In this document: positions 14,001 through 26,600 of the stretch, one piece after another
How positions within the stretch are numbered: position 1 is the first letter of the stretch
Layout of the letters: the number at the start of each line of letters is the position of its first letter
Assembly: GCF_035083965.1 (NCBI RefSeq)
Contig: NC_089727.1
Location: 10,421,501-10,485,500 of the forward strand
DNA from: Branchiostoma lanceolatum
Lineage: Eukaryota; Chordata; Leptocardii; Amphioxiformes; Branchiostomatidae
Reading direction: 5' to 3'
Length of the DNA: 64,000 nucleotides
Notes under the pieces: generated by a model
What the model was told of the DNA's origin: nothing
Databases searched by the model: none
The model's input: the letters and a program-made list of their open reading frames with translations, nothing else
Position numbers and translations under genes: made by a program

Positions 14001-17000
14001 ATTGCTGTACATGTATTTTCTCTCACTCTTTAATTTTTACCAGCAAATCAAATACCTTTTTCTAAAATTTCAGTTCTGATAAGTAGGGAAAAGGACATTA
14101 CAAATGTATATCCTTGCGGGGGAAATAACGGGAAAAGTGTTCTGATGCGTAATTAGACCACACAACCTGTGACAAAAATCACAGCCACTGCCCATGGAAA
14201 AGATCAAATTTCAATTTTTTTTATTCTGCAAAATTGCAGATTGTTTAGTTTTTCTTCTGCAATCTTGAAAATCTTTCTGCAAATTGCAGACTGCAGGTGG
14301 TTATTTCGAACACTGCAGATGGAAGTGTTTTTAACAAGATAACTGATGAGTATTTCAGTAAGGTTTCCAGACAAGTTGGAAAGACAGGATATCAGTACCT
14401 CATCTGCGTGGCTGTGGCCTTCTGTTGTGAGGCCTCCTCCTCGGTAGATGCCACCTTCATGGTGAGAGACTTGACCTGGTCCTCCAGAGTGTTAATCATG
14501 TCCCTCATGGAGGTCACCCTGCCCTGCAGGTCAGCACGCTCCTGGTCTAACTGTACAGGTAACATAACACCTTTTTACACACCTGTATTTGAATGTTGAA
14601 AGTATCTCTGCCAGCTTTTTCTAAGTAAATAAAATCCTCTAAGATAAAAAGTAGGATATTGTAGTGGAGTCAGAAGCAACTTACTGTGTACAGTTGGCCC
14701 TCTTGGTCCTCTATTCTCTGTTCTAGTCGAGCTCTGTCTGTTAGTGCAGTTTCTGTAGATATCTGTAAAACAGAGACCATTTCCTTTATTTTCCATTCAC
14801 AATTCTCTTGCTCATGATTTAGATACAAAGTACCACTGACAGATTCATTACTCTTTTTTTTCAAAAAGACAAGTTTTCCCAGAGATCAAAGTTACATGTA
14901 GATCCAGGCCTCTTACTAGGTCCAAACATTGATAAAAAATCTTGAAAGGAATCTGAATTATACAACTTTATTGGCAGTTTTACCTCCATTAGATATACAA
15001 TGTACACAAAATGTTTGAAAATGAAAAAATATATATTGTTAGTTTTGAACACACATTTCACTTTTGGCAGTTATATCATAAATAGGTTTTAATTCAAGCA
15101 AGGCAAGAAAAACTCATTCAATATTGACAAGTATATACTGTGTTGACATGAAACAAGAATTCTGACCTTTAGTCTTTCCCTGAGACTGTCTCGTTCTGTG
15201 GCCATTCTGCGTAGATCTGCCATGGCGTCATCGCGTTCGTTCTCCACCCGACGCAGGATGGACTGAGCTGCCAGCGTGGCTTTGGGAGACTTTGGTGAAC
15301 GAACAGCGTCTCGCCTCAGACGGTTGATCTCTTCCTGGGCCTATAACGGGTTGAGACAACATAAGCGCTTGAAAAGAAGATGAGGACAAATCTGCAGTTC
15401 AGAACCTCCTGCTAGGTGTCTCTCCAGTACCACTTGAGTGGAGACACTGTACAGTAGTGGTAGATTTGTATTTGGCTGCAGTTATGCCTGTGCCTATAAC
15501 AGGTGGAGACAACATAATTACAGATTTGTAGAGTTGGCGGAATTACAAAATAAACATTAAACCAGTCTTGCAGGATTGATACCTGATGTCCATTTATAAT
15601 GCTAGAAACAAGTTAACTTTCTTTTGAATTATGACTTGGTTTCTGATTCAAGTACTGTAAATCTTGAAATGTTTGCAGTGGGTTTAGTTTTGCAGCTATC
15701 ACCGCTCTGCAAAATAATGACACTGCAGGTATGTTTTTTTGTGTTACAATATTGCTCAAAAAACTTAAAACACCATGAAAATTTGCCACACCTACCACAA
15801 AATTTCATCCCCCAAATTAATTGAATTATTTAGCAGCATAGTCAGAACTAAGACAGTTACTAAGTGCCACCTAGCAGGACATGGGTGCATTGCAGCCCTG
15901 TCACCATGATCATGAACTTGTCTGTCCACCTGCTGATACAGCATACTCGTCTTGTCCCTCTCCTGGGTCAGCACCTTGACATTGGACTGAATCTCGGCCA
16001 TGTGACGCTCAAACTTGTCCAGCATGGACTGCAGCTCGTCACGTTCCTGCCGCAAGCGGCTAATCTCCGTCATGTCATCTACGGACTGGAGACAATATGA
16101 AGCCATAAACGCTTGACAACGCTTTAAACTTAATTCAGAAGGGCCCACTATGCATTACGCTAAATCAGGGAAGTCAGTTGCACAATGGTGGCCATCTCGG
16201 TACGAATTACGAAAAAGAGGTATGAAGGCAGTGCAAGAAGTATCAGACAATAAGTTAGATTGTTAACAATCTTTGGTATGTACATCTATGTACTGATATC
16301 TTGGCATATTTCCATGCCATGATTACCCTATGTTGACTGTCAGCAAAATTTCCATACTTTTCTACAAAGCATTCATGACACTACAAGTAGCTCCTTACAT
16401 ATGTGATGATAGATGCTTGTATCATGTACATGTGCTAGTATTTCGTTCTCGAACCTTTCATGAATAATGCAGTCAAATCATTCATGTGTATCAAAATGGA
16501 CTGAAAACAATACCCTATCTCTGGTTGGTGGAGACCCCTTGGTGGGTGATCGCCGTAAGGCACGCAACATCTCATATTCACGTTTGTAGAAGTCACGCTC
16601 ATCCTCCAGTACTCGCAAGATGGTTTCATAATGAGCAGCCGTCTAGATTTTCGTGTTGAACAAAAACAGACTTAGACCTGTTACAGCAACAAACTTACTC
16701 CCTGCTATGGGTCATATGCCAAATTTCATAATACATAATAAGACAATTTGTATGCAAATAAGGAGGAGGTTTTCTTAAGCTTGCTTTATTATTGTTTATG
16801 GATTAGTTAATTGATGCACAGATTCAATTTCACAGTTAATGGACCTGTCAGTGAACTGTCCTACCTTTCTGTCCACCCCTGTTCCCTTAGTAGGCGTGCC
16901 CTTGGTTGGAGTGCCCTTGATGGAACTTCCCTTGGTTGGTGTGGAGGTCGGTGTTTTAGCCGGGCTCCCTGATCTTTTCTTCAACATATTCTGTAGAACA

Positions 17001-20000
17001 TCCACCTAGAAGTAAACAAGTAAATCAGTACCGTGCAACAACAGTTCTCTACTGTTACTTTAGTGCTAGAACTGTTAGTTCTACCAGTCTTAGATTAGAT
17101 ACCGTGACATATACAGATTTCAAATATAACTTGCAAGAGTTGCAATGTTGCATCCTTTTTGCTAAGAATGAAAGTTCTCATGTACTAATGTCTGATGATA
17201 CCTCTTATTTTGCTAACTTAAGCTGGCAAAGTTGAGTCACAAATTGCAAAGGAAGCTCAAAACTAACAAGAATAACTCTTATCCTTGCATATCACTCATC
17301 CATAATTTTTAAAGTATACTTAACAGAATGACCCAATGAAATAATGTCCCAGCACTGCATCTACAATGCAGGACATCAAAAATGATGACTTGACTTTAGA
17401 AATATAGGAAACATACAGAGATATGTAATTTCCGATGATTTCAACACCCTGGCATATCTTTTTGTATCTAGTGAGGATGCCTTGGTGGCAACGAATGCTT
17501 ATAAATCTCTAGGACCATTGTTGAAAGTAGTAAGAGATGCAGCTCACCTCCTGTTTGTAATAATCCCTCTCCTCCTCCAGACTCTTGATGAAGTTGTCTA
17601 GTCGGGAGGGAGACTTGTCTCTCTTGTGTCGGACAGACATGTCTCGCAGTCTCTCCAGCTCCAGCACCAGCTCTTTCTCTGTGGAACATGCAACAGATGT
17701 CAACAATAATGCTTACCAGATACACATCCTACTAAAATGGCAACATTTTCCAGCAAGTACAGGATATTTCCCTCCTGTGAATGACACAAAGTCCCAACCA
17801 GGCCATGACTCAGGTCACAACAACTGCCGACTTCCTCCTTTCCATACTCTCTTATCCCCAACTTTCTTGAACCAGATAAAAAAAGTCGGCTGTGCAGTTG
17901 ACTTTCAAAAGAGTTCTAGCCAACTTTGCAAACCAAATCCCAACCACAGATAAGTTCTGTAACAACTCCATGGTCTGGAGAAGGTAGGGACTTGCAATAT
18001 TGCAAGTATGCATGACTGTTTTAAGCAGTTATACTACATTTTGTGTATAAAGGGCAACAACAGACAAGCATTTCGCCACTTTTAAGCTTGTACCTGCAAG
18101 CGAGGAGACACATGTAATAACATACGCAATATCAAATGTCGCTGTGAATCTTTATAAGCATTGTAAAAATTGAGTGGAATTTAGTAGTGTCAATTACGCT
18201 TCACTCTTGACCTGTCGGAAGGCAACAGTTGGAAATGAGAATGAAATGGTTCAAACTTGGTCGTTACCTTTTTTGGTGAGCTTGTTGACCCTGTCAGACA
18301 GATGTCTCTTGTCTTCCTGCACCTTGTCCATCAGATCGTGCAGACGCTGTGCCTCCGCCATCTTGGTGGCCAGGTCGGAGCCGAGGCGGTCATTCTCAGA
18401 CAACAGGGATTTACGTTCCTGTCAAAGAAATCAGTAAATCAATCCGGTCGATATTCCTTAATGTCAGCCACTACACAATTTAGCTCACAGCATGCATGAC
18501 TGCAGACTAGGAGGTATAAAAACAGGGAAATCTGCTACAGTACCAACTTACCAAGGAAAGCACTTACAGTGACAGGGAGGAGGCCCAAAATCGACATGAA
18601 CCTTCATCTTATCAAGACCTATCCACATATTTATGTACCAAATGCTGACATGACCAACGTAGGTCAGAAACACACACAAACAGACAGAACTTACCTCTCG
18701 CAATGTGGCCACTTCTGTTTCTGCAGTTTCCAGCTGGCGTTGGGACCTTCTCAGATCAATCTGTTACAAAACAGAATTTTAACATTTAAACTCACACAGA
18801 TGATGTAACTTGATTATCACTGTTTCTTGGTAATACAGGCTGGCATGAATGAAACTTTGCTCCCACCCAAAACCCCTTTTTATCAGTCTAAGTGACACTG
18901 TTAGCAACACGACAGTCCTACCACAGTGCATAATGTATACATGACTACAGACAAACCTGCCCAAGGAGACCACTCAGGGGACCAATAAAGTTTGGTCTTT
19001 GTGGGCAGGTGGTCACTATAGACAGGACACTTTATGCTTGTGACAATGGGAAAAATTAACTAAGGGACCACCAAAAAGTGGACACATTGGCCAGGTGGGC
19101 CTCATGTAGAGGTGGTCACTTGTACAGGTCTGACTGTTACAGTAGCTTTGACTATGCAGGAGTTTTAGAAACAAACCTCAATGCTGCGGACTTCGTTGTC
19201 AGCGGTGGTGATGGCTTGTTCCTTGTGCTTCTGCAGTTCTCCGGCCAGGCGGTCGATGTCCTGCAGCTCCGACATCAGCTTGTCGTTCCTGGTGCTGAGC
19301 TCCATCTGTTCCCGCGCCGCCGAGCGCCGGTCCTCCAACACATCCTGTAACCTCCGCTCAAGGTCACGGTTTGCTTGTTGGAGATAGTCCACCTGCCAAA
19401 ACATTAACGCAATCAGAGATGGCAGACTTCACCCCCTTATCAAGTTGCGCTTAAAACATCATGAACACCTCATTTCCCCACCTACCGCAAAGTCTCCATG
19501 AACACACATTAATGTACGGTAGATGTTGCGTAGTTGTTTTTTGACATATAGGTGTGGTACATATAAAATATGGTGTGACAGTCCTGTACATATTACACGT
19601 AGCATGAAAGCTCATCTGTGTTGTTGAAATCCATCTGTGACGAAGTTCGATCTTTACATCAACACAAGGAAAAGTAGCTCACCTCAAATTTTCAGTCGTA
19701 CCATGTCGACCTTCTTCAGGAGTGATTCAATTTGAGCACGTGACTTTAGGACACGTGACTCGAGTAATGAATCGTAATTACCTTGCAAGGGATATCGGCC
19801 CCCGTCTGTGTTGAGTGTCGGCTGGTGGGCTCTTATGTTTTACGACTGACAATTTGAGGTGAGCTACTTTTGCTTGTGTTGATGTAAAGATCAAACTTTG
19901 TCACAGTCCTGTACATTGAAATATCCAGTGTAGGTGTGATAGCATATAGTATATGACAGTACCTGTACATTGAGATGTGAGATAAGTTTCTCGTTCGCCC

Positions 20001-23000
20001 GCAGCTTGCCTTCCATCGAGACCACGTCCTGGGGCCGCCCTCCCTCCAGCAGATATCCCAGCCGTTCTATCTCCTTGTCACGAACTTCAACCTGTACAAA
20101 CCAGCCAACAAGTATCCTCTTAACACATTATAATATACAATCATACAGGTATATACTCCGCTGATTATGCTGGTACCATCAATGTTATTCCTGTATGTAG
20201 CATCAACTGTCATAATCCCACTGGGTCCCTAGAAAGACTACCACAATGAAAATATTTTTATCGATGTCTTCTCAAGAATGTTTTGAACACCAGTGGATAT
20301 CTAAAGTGTGCAGATCTCGGGGATTACCCATGCTGCATTGAATACAACTTAATTTAACTAAGTAAATCAATGCATGTACATTTTCCATGATTGATCACCC
20401 TGCCATACACTGTAGTGGATAATGACATTAAAAACCATTAATAACCGTCCAGTTGAAATGTACTATAGGCTATACATGACATAAGTACATACATGTGATT
20501 TATATGTGGCAACCCCTTTGAAAGACTACCTCTAGTGACTCCCGATAACCATTTTAGGAAATCCACCACCACTTGAAACCTAAGTAGTGAGTAACATCCT
20601 TAACAACCTGAAAATCTGAAATATATTCTACTGCACTTTCAAAAATTGGTTTTAGTTTTGGAAACATAATATCAATAAAGTCTCTTGACCCTGAGAGTAG
20701 GCAGTGGTGACACAGCACGGTTCTTCAAAATGTTGTCTATGACCTCACCTTCGTCGTCAAACAAATCCACCTAAGAACAGAACAAGTTTATCAATGTGCG
20801 TTTTGGAATGCGTTTTTATACTTTTGTGTCATACATTGTGTAGTGTCTCTCAGAGAGTAAATTTACATCCCATAGACTAGAAGTAGGGCAATGTCTTTTT
20901 CTATTGCATGTAGAGACTGTGGCCTTGTTATTAGGCCATGTCAATTGAATTTCTTGGTTCTTGCATTTTTACCTGTCAGGAAAAGCTAGCATAAAATGCT
21001 AGCATAAGAAAAAAGAAACAGGAATCCTGTGATGGATTCAAATTCAAATTTTATTTTTCCTGGGCCTAAAGAAATCAAGTTAGTCTGGCTTTATCATATT
21101 AACTTACCTGACAACCTACAATGCCATATGATTTGGAAGAAGTCAACAAGTTTTACAAGTAAGAAAGCTGTGCCTAACAGGTTTAGGAAATTGAAAAGGA
21201 AAATTACAAAAATTAAGAAATCAATGTGTTGTGTTGAAGTTGACAAAAGAAGTGAAATTGTGGTAAATAGTTCTAATTGTACAGTTTGTGTAGCACCTGT
21301 CCTTATGCCTGGGGGCACAGCCTTTCCTTTCAAACCCACTCTGGCAGAAAATCAGTTCACCCCATGGGAAAGGACACATAAAACAGGTGATTATCACGAT
21401 TACTCCCAGTACGGTCAGGAGAGCAAATACTCTACACAGCGAGCCAACTAGTAACTGCCACTTAACGAATAATTAACACTTCATAACTCATGTAAGCTGA
21501 TATCAATGGTCCATTTTCATTAGAAAAAACTGTACTAATGGTATGATCAACAATCAAAAATATAACAAGGTCCACAACAACCACCTGTTTGATTTGAAGG
21601 TTAGAAGTTCACAAATTAAACTATAGTAAATAAAACCCAATAACAGCTTCAATAGTGGGTTCTAATGGCTTCATTTACTCACCGACTACACCGATCCTTG
21701 TTGCAGCCTCTAACAGGGAGAACACATAATACTGCCCTACACTTGACTTGCAATTGCTGTACTCCACTCTAGCAAATTCAAATTTCAACTGCCACTCCGG
21801 GCAGGATTTCAAACTGCCCATCTAAAGTTTGCAAACACTGCGGCATGATTTGTGCAACGCTCGCTTCCCTTGTTCAACATCTGGTCTATTTGAATGACCC
21901 CCATTCTGATGCAAATCAGCCTCGTCACTGATAAGGGCTTGGCCAATCGTGGCCCCCCCACACACCCATTGGTTACTGTTGTAAACACCTAGAGCAAATT
22001 TGCATAAGTAAGCCATTGAGAGTTACCCCTGCAGAAAGCGTCTCTAGTTACCTGCCAGATAGAATATCAGGACTCACGCTCCCAAGGGTAAATATACAAT
22101 GTATGTGTTATGTTATGGCCCTGCGGTTAGCCAAGTAGTCTATAAGTGCAAATAAATTAGAGGGAAATATCTCCAATATACGTTGGGAGAACTTTTGAAA
22201 TGTAGTAAAAATGCACCGTAGTGGAAAATAAACAGAAGGTTAGGTATCATGTTTTACAGTATTACTTACTGTTAAACATGTTATCTTAACCAAGTGTGTT
22301 GTAACGGACTGAGTGGGTGTATTCAGGGAAGGTAACAATCTTTAAAACATGATGAATGAAAATATATGTACATGGGCTATTTTCTATCTTGCATTTTTTT
22401 GGGGGGGGGGGGCACCTGCATTAACACTTCCTTAACCTCTAAGCAATAATAATCTACTATCATCTATTGTCCAAAGATTGGTACTTATTCCATCCAGAGG
22501 TTTCCCAAGTACTACAATTTACTACTGCATGACACTGTCTATGACAAGTAACAAGCTGCATTGCAACACATGTTTCAATCAGTATGCCAAACAAATCTGC
22601 CCCCTAACAAATAACATGAAACAGTACTTACCCAGTCATTCATTGAACCCATATCTAACACTAAACAATGGATAATAAAACACTACATATACTTGTAGTC
22701 ATGCTTCAAGCCGGCCACATTATATGCATATAGCTTCCCACCACCATGAAGACTGTCTATATCCTTTAGTATGCTGGTAAACTGGCTTAACAGGTCCAGG
22801 TAATTATCATCTATTGATAAACATGAGGGGGGCTGGGCTGGCAGTTATCACCTATTATCAGGCGGTCACTCATGCCCCGTATTTTCACAGCTTACTTCAT
22901 TGTCTACTAACACATATAAATGAGGCTCAGAGATAGCCATCACTGATCATTACTGACTCAGGTATACCTCACCTTTAATACTGTATCAACTTAACAAACA

Positions 23001-23369
23001 GATTTTGATACTGAATTTTAAGTCCTGATTGAAAGAAATTCAATTCTTTCTTTAGAAGGAATCCACTAACCTAAGCACAGATCCTTGCCTTTCCTGGGCA
23101 CATTTATTCATTTATTGACTGTTATCCAAGACATAATTGATATTTTCACATCATAGAGTGGTCATCCTCTGTTTGCATCAAGGCTTAACTGCACAGAAAC
23201 CATAGGATAAGACCTTCTAGGAAAAAAGTGATTATATCTACACGTCGATGAAGGTTAGACATCCAGGTAATAAGATACGCCAAATAGCAGTTACTCACAA
23301 GCAACTGGATAATTATGACTTTTGCATCTATAGTGCCAGTGAGAGAAATTACATTAAAGGATTTTGCTA

Positions 23370-23419
<50 letters not shown>

Positions 23420-23528
23420 TAGCAAAATCCTTTAATGTAATTTCTCTCACTGGCACTATAGATGCAAAAGTCATAATTATCCAGTTGCTTGTGAGTAACT
23501 GCTATTTTGCTATTAAAGGATTTTGCTA

Positions 23529-23578
<50 letters not shown>

Positions 23579-23652
23579 TAGCAAAATCCTTTAATGTAAT
23601 TTCTCTCACTGGCACTATAGATGCAAAAGTCATAATTATCCAGTTGACTCAG

Positions 23653-23689
<37 letters not shown>

Positions 23690-26600
23690 TATAAATATAT
23701 AATTATATATAGGAACCCAACATAAATGAAACCACTATGCAAGCAATTCATGAAGACCAGTTTAGTTTGATTTGAACATAAGTCATTTAGCTGGGTTGTG
23801 TCTGAAGTGTCATAATCTACACTTTTACACTTCCTCACTAATGTCAACAAAGATTAGAGTTAACCAACCAGGACAGAAGATGTAGCAGAATTCAAATTAT
23901 TCTACATACTTGAGAGTCAGATTTCTATTTGTAATTAGGTCTTGATTTCATCTTTATTGCAGACTAGAAGAATATACAGTAATCAAATTATAGAATAATG
24001 TATCATATATAGTACTTGGATTATATGAAGTATCTAAAATCCTTGTGTTGCATCAGAAAACTAAACAGACCAATATGAACACAGTATCCTATAAGGCCAT
24101 GTTGATTTGATTATATGGATGACATCCTCTGGGACCCCAAAACTGATGTGAGCGTGCGAATAAAACAAAAAAGTTTGGCAAAAAGAAAGTTACCTTCATT
24201 ATGAAATCTACATGGTCAGGAAGGATGAACAAAACTCAACACACAGAGTATGGTATATATACGTCATAGATTCTTAATCTTCTTCTTTTACTTTGGAATT
24301 GACTTTGGAATTATACGACACTAGTATCAATTTTCTAAAATATTACTTTTGCAATTCATGTTCTCTCATTTTGCAGCTGCTTTGTAACATTATGATTTAC
24401 AGTATGGCCAAAAACTTTTTTTTGTTTTTGGAAATGGACGAAAATTGATACGTGCGTGGATGTCATCCATATTATTATTCAAATCAACATGGCCTTATGA
24501 TTGAAAAAAGCCTACCTGTCGAGTCAGCGTCTTGATTCTTCTGTCCAAAGCCTCCTTGTCCTCGTGTAACCTCTGGCTGTCCTTGGTGAGGGTGTCGATC
24601 CTGCTGTCGGCCACCTCCAGCAGGTCTGCGATGTACGGGTCCTCCACCACAGGGCTGTGAGGGGGGCTGGGGCGGTCCGCAGGGGGCACCAGGGAGTCGA
24701 TCTCCATACGCTGCCGGTGGAACGGAATGTTCCGCTTCTTCCCACCTATGGTAAGGGGAAACACGGGCTTAGCTTGAATTTTTTCATTTGATTCATTATT
24801 TCGAACATGTCATATCTATACAATCAATTGTATTCGGTACTGACCATGTCCCCTAAATCATCACTTAAAACTTCAATTTAACATGAACAGTACCTGGTAA
24901 GTGAGACAATATTTATCAACTTGAAGCCATTTCTTACCTAAATGTGTTAAGGGCAGGTACAGTACAGACTCGTATAGATGGTAACACTATCATAAAGATT
25001 ATTCACTCTAGTCTAGGGGAGTGTAGAGTTTTGTGTGCATGTTTAATGTATGTACTATGAATGTGTGTGTGTAAGTTGGTGTGAGTATCAGTTGGTGTGT
25101 CTGAGTGTGTGCGTATTAGTTGGTGTGTGTGTGGTGTGTCTGTGTGATTGATAATTGGTGCGTGTGATTGAGTACATGTGTGTTGGTTGGTGTGTGTTGG
25201 TTGGTATATTGGATGGTGTGTCTGAGTGTGTGTATTGGTTGGAGTGTGTGTGTTGTGGTGTGTGTATGTGTTGGTATGTGTGTGTGTGTGTGTTCACAGT
25301 TGGTTGATGAATGTTGTAAGTTACCTGGTGTCTGCACCACAGCCTGTAGGTTCTTCTCCTGAAGCTGCTGGATCTTGTCTTTCATGGACTTCTTATCTCT
25401 CTCCACAGCACGAACCTGACAAACACAGAACACACGTATCGTCATCCACACGTAGCTCCTTCCGCTTTGCTCACTGTAATCCTCTTTGCCCTTGCAAAAT
25501 GTTTTTTTGTGCCCCCAATGGCTGCATTTAACCGACACTGCTCGAAGTCAACACAAAAGATTAATTAACAATAACAATTGTGCCATGAAATGTTAGGTTG
25601 CCAGAGCTCCAGTACACATTTTGGACCAACTTTCTGCCAAGTAGCGTTTAATCAATTCTTCCCATCTGGAGATAACCAGTACCTGAAATCTGTGTGGCTG
25701 TGAGTGGTGATCCAGCAGTTAAGCTAGGGGTTAGTTAAAGAGTAATTAATGCATGCAAAAGAAAACCTGGCAGATGTTGAAAGATGGGGTCGGCCACATT
25801 GGCTCATATTTTGTATACAGGTATGCGATGGGTGCGTACAACTATGAACAGCCATATAATTAAAACCCTCCAGCTATTTTTCTTTGCCGAGTTCTGGGAC
25901 ACTTCCTATTTGGTGACCCTCAAAAATCAGACAATTTTTGGCTGAATTCTGATGTCAGCAAGGATGTTATAACTTATATTAACTATGTAACCTCCTTGGC
26001 TTGATGTCAGTTATGCAATTCTTGAAAACAGCCTGAATGACTTTTTGGCTGTTATACCATGACTAATGTTACAATGCCAAGCCTACCTTGTGGATGTACT
26101 GTGAGTTGAGAAAGCGTAGATCAGCATTCTCATGTTCAAGTTTCCGGATGGTCGCCTTGAGATCTACACATACACATGGACAATTACATGTATGACTCAG
26201 ACACACACACACACAGACTGAATATGATTATTATCAGAATAATAAAATGTGCTAGCTGATAAGAGCTATTACTGGCCATGGCATATACTGATGAGTGCAT
26301 TGCATGGCCATAATCCACAGTCATCGTACATTTTGATGGAGAAAAATAAAGATTTTTTATTCAAAATGAAGAACAATGAACCAAACTTTCGAATTTGCAA
26401 TTTCTGTACAATCACTGTTTTTCTACCTTTGTTTTATAAATTCTTACTGTTCAATAAATGTCTGTAATTGTCTCCTGAGGACTATTAACTTAGGTTCAAG
26501 CTCAAGCTACAGAGGTCACAGTGCACCTGAGGTCAACAATGTTCCCGTTTAATAATTCCTGCTGCCAACTACATCACACCCAGACAACCATACATTGTTA

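Larger units (their letters stand above)
20092..24515. other. CEP135 intron 5, 4.4 kb
   Basis: Apart from the candidate cassette exon and the elements at 23282-23710 and 24091-24498, I see no gene. The longest open frame (21029-21451, plus strand, 140 codons) has no recognisable motif and no splice or promoter context. A run of 13 G lies near 22401. Confidence 0.6.

Noticed and set aside
13855-14310. Possible inverted-repeat element with TTCTGCAA words
   Set aside because: Several similar words occur, but I could not define matching ends or a target duplication.
21029-21451. 140-codon plus-strand frame in CEP135 intron 5
   Set aside because: No recognisable motif, no splice or promoter context, and AT-rich composition like the rest of the intron; kept only as an unexplained frame.
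25088-25538. Thr/His-rich 140-codon minus-strand frame
   Set aside because: It joins CEP135 exon 4 to the TG-rich microsatellite; the donor at 25324 ends the coding part.
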